From DATFYM01 sp035315065 (GTDB lineage: Bacteria; Acidobacteriota; Terriglobia; UBA7540), in NCBI GenBank assembly GCA_035315065.1, contig DATFYM010000067.1, positions 30,498-94,497 on the forward strand: a stretch of DNA of 64,000 bases, in the 5' to 3' direction. A program made the position numbers and the translations under genes. Below the pieces are notes generated by a model that was not told the DNA's origin, did no database searches, and saw only the letters and a list, made by a program, of their open reading frames with translations. This document shows positions 63,946 to 64,000 of this stretch, in pieces; position 1 is the stretch's first letter, and every line of letters begins with the position of its first letter.

Positions 63946-64000
63946 GAGGCACAGAGACACAGAGAAGAGAACGAGGATGACATGAAACATGAAGATGCCT
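63943..64000. repeat. Left half of a CAGAG palindromic repeat, cut by the window end
   Basis: GGAGGCACAGAGACACAGAG, then AGAGAACGAGGATGACATGA and AACATGAAGATG: the left arm and the first part of the core as in the element at 8169-8322. Confidence 0.8.

Noticed and set aside
1..64000. tRNA, rRNA, complete insertion sequences, prophage
   Set aside because: Looked for clover-leaf patterns, rRNA cores, transposase motifs and phage structural genes; only an integrase tail remnant was found.

Overview
The window reads as chromosomal DNA of a G+C-rich, Gram-negative, flagellated heterotroph. Evidence for an outer membrane: lpxD, lpxB and a TolC-type channel. Evidence for motility: fliG, fliM, fliN and a full chemotaxis set. 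The many secreted sugar-active proteins, Tat-exported Gfo/Idh oxidoreductase and sugar isomerase, glycine-rich secreted protein and numerous palindromic intergenic repeats together recall Acidobacteriota; this assignment is an inference from gene style, since no rRNA or tRNA was seen.

Layout. 1-8 kb: secreted proteins of unknown role, lpxD, a frameshifted TolC-like channel, an AidB-like acyl-CoA dehydrogenase and a P1-family peptidase. 7-20 kb: carbohydrate block (xylose-isomerase-like protein, Gfo/Idh/MocA oxidoreductase, GH2 of the exo-glucosaminidase type, GH3 beta-glucosidase), then an ECF-type sigma factor with its membrane anti-sigma factor. 20-27 kb: accessory stretch with a dead tyrosine-recombinase tail, an AAA ATPase plus TOPRIM-like DUF4276 pair, a GH43/GH130-like protein, a dead HTH antitoxin and a DUF433/DUF5615 pair. 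27-36 kb: two transporters, a TPR sulfotransferase and a large YncE/phosphoesterase fusion closed by a clear terminator. 36-42 kb: a TIR / NB-ARC / TPR protein split by two frameshifts, a ~400 bp nested palindrome and a large unknown protein invaded by repeats. 42-46 kb: lpxB and an M1-peptidase homologue without its catalytic residues. 46-63 kb: the motility region. The last ~0.5 kb is a three-unit degenerate repeat.

The motility region is the most coherent part. cheA-cheW-mcp-mcp-mcp and cheY-cheB-cheR-cheY-cheX run rightward; fliG-fliN-fliM-fliN(Y) runs leftward to meet them. A FliA (sigma-28) type promoter, TAAA-N15/16-GCCGATAA, stands in front of each of the three units. CheA carries an apparent zinc-binding CZB domain inside its first CheW domain, one receptor has a c-type heme motif, and the second and third receptors are each preceded by a dead copy of the cheW 3' end, a scar of tandem duplication.

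The second theme is a dense set of different intergenic repeat families. Most are long imperfect palindromes made of short, nearly repeated words. Several have entered coding sequence: they provide stop codons, an N-terminal extension of LpxB and a proline-rich linker. Four genes carry frameshifts or lost stops, which could be real decay or assembly error.
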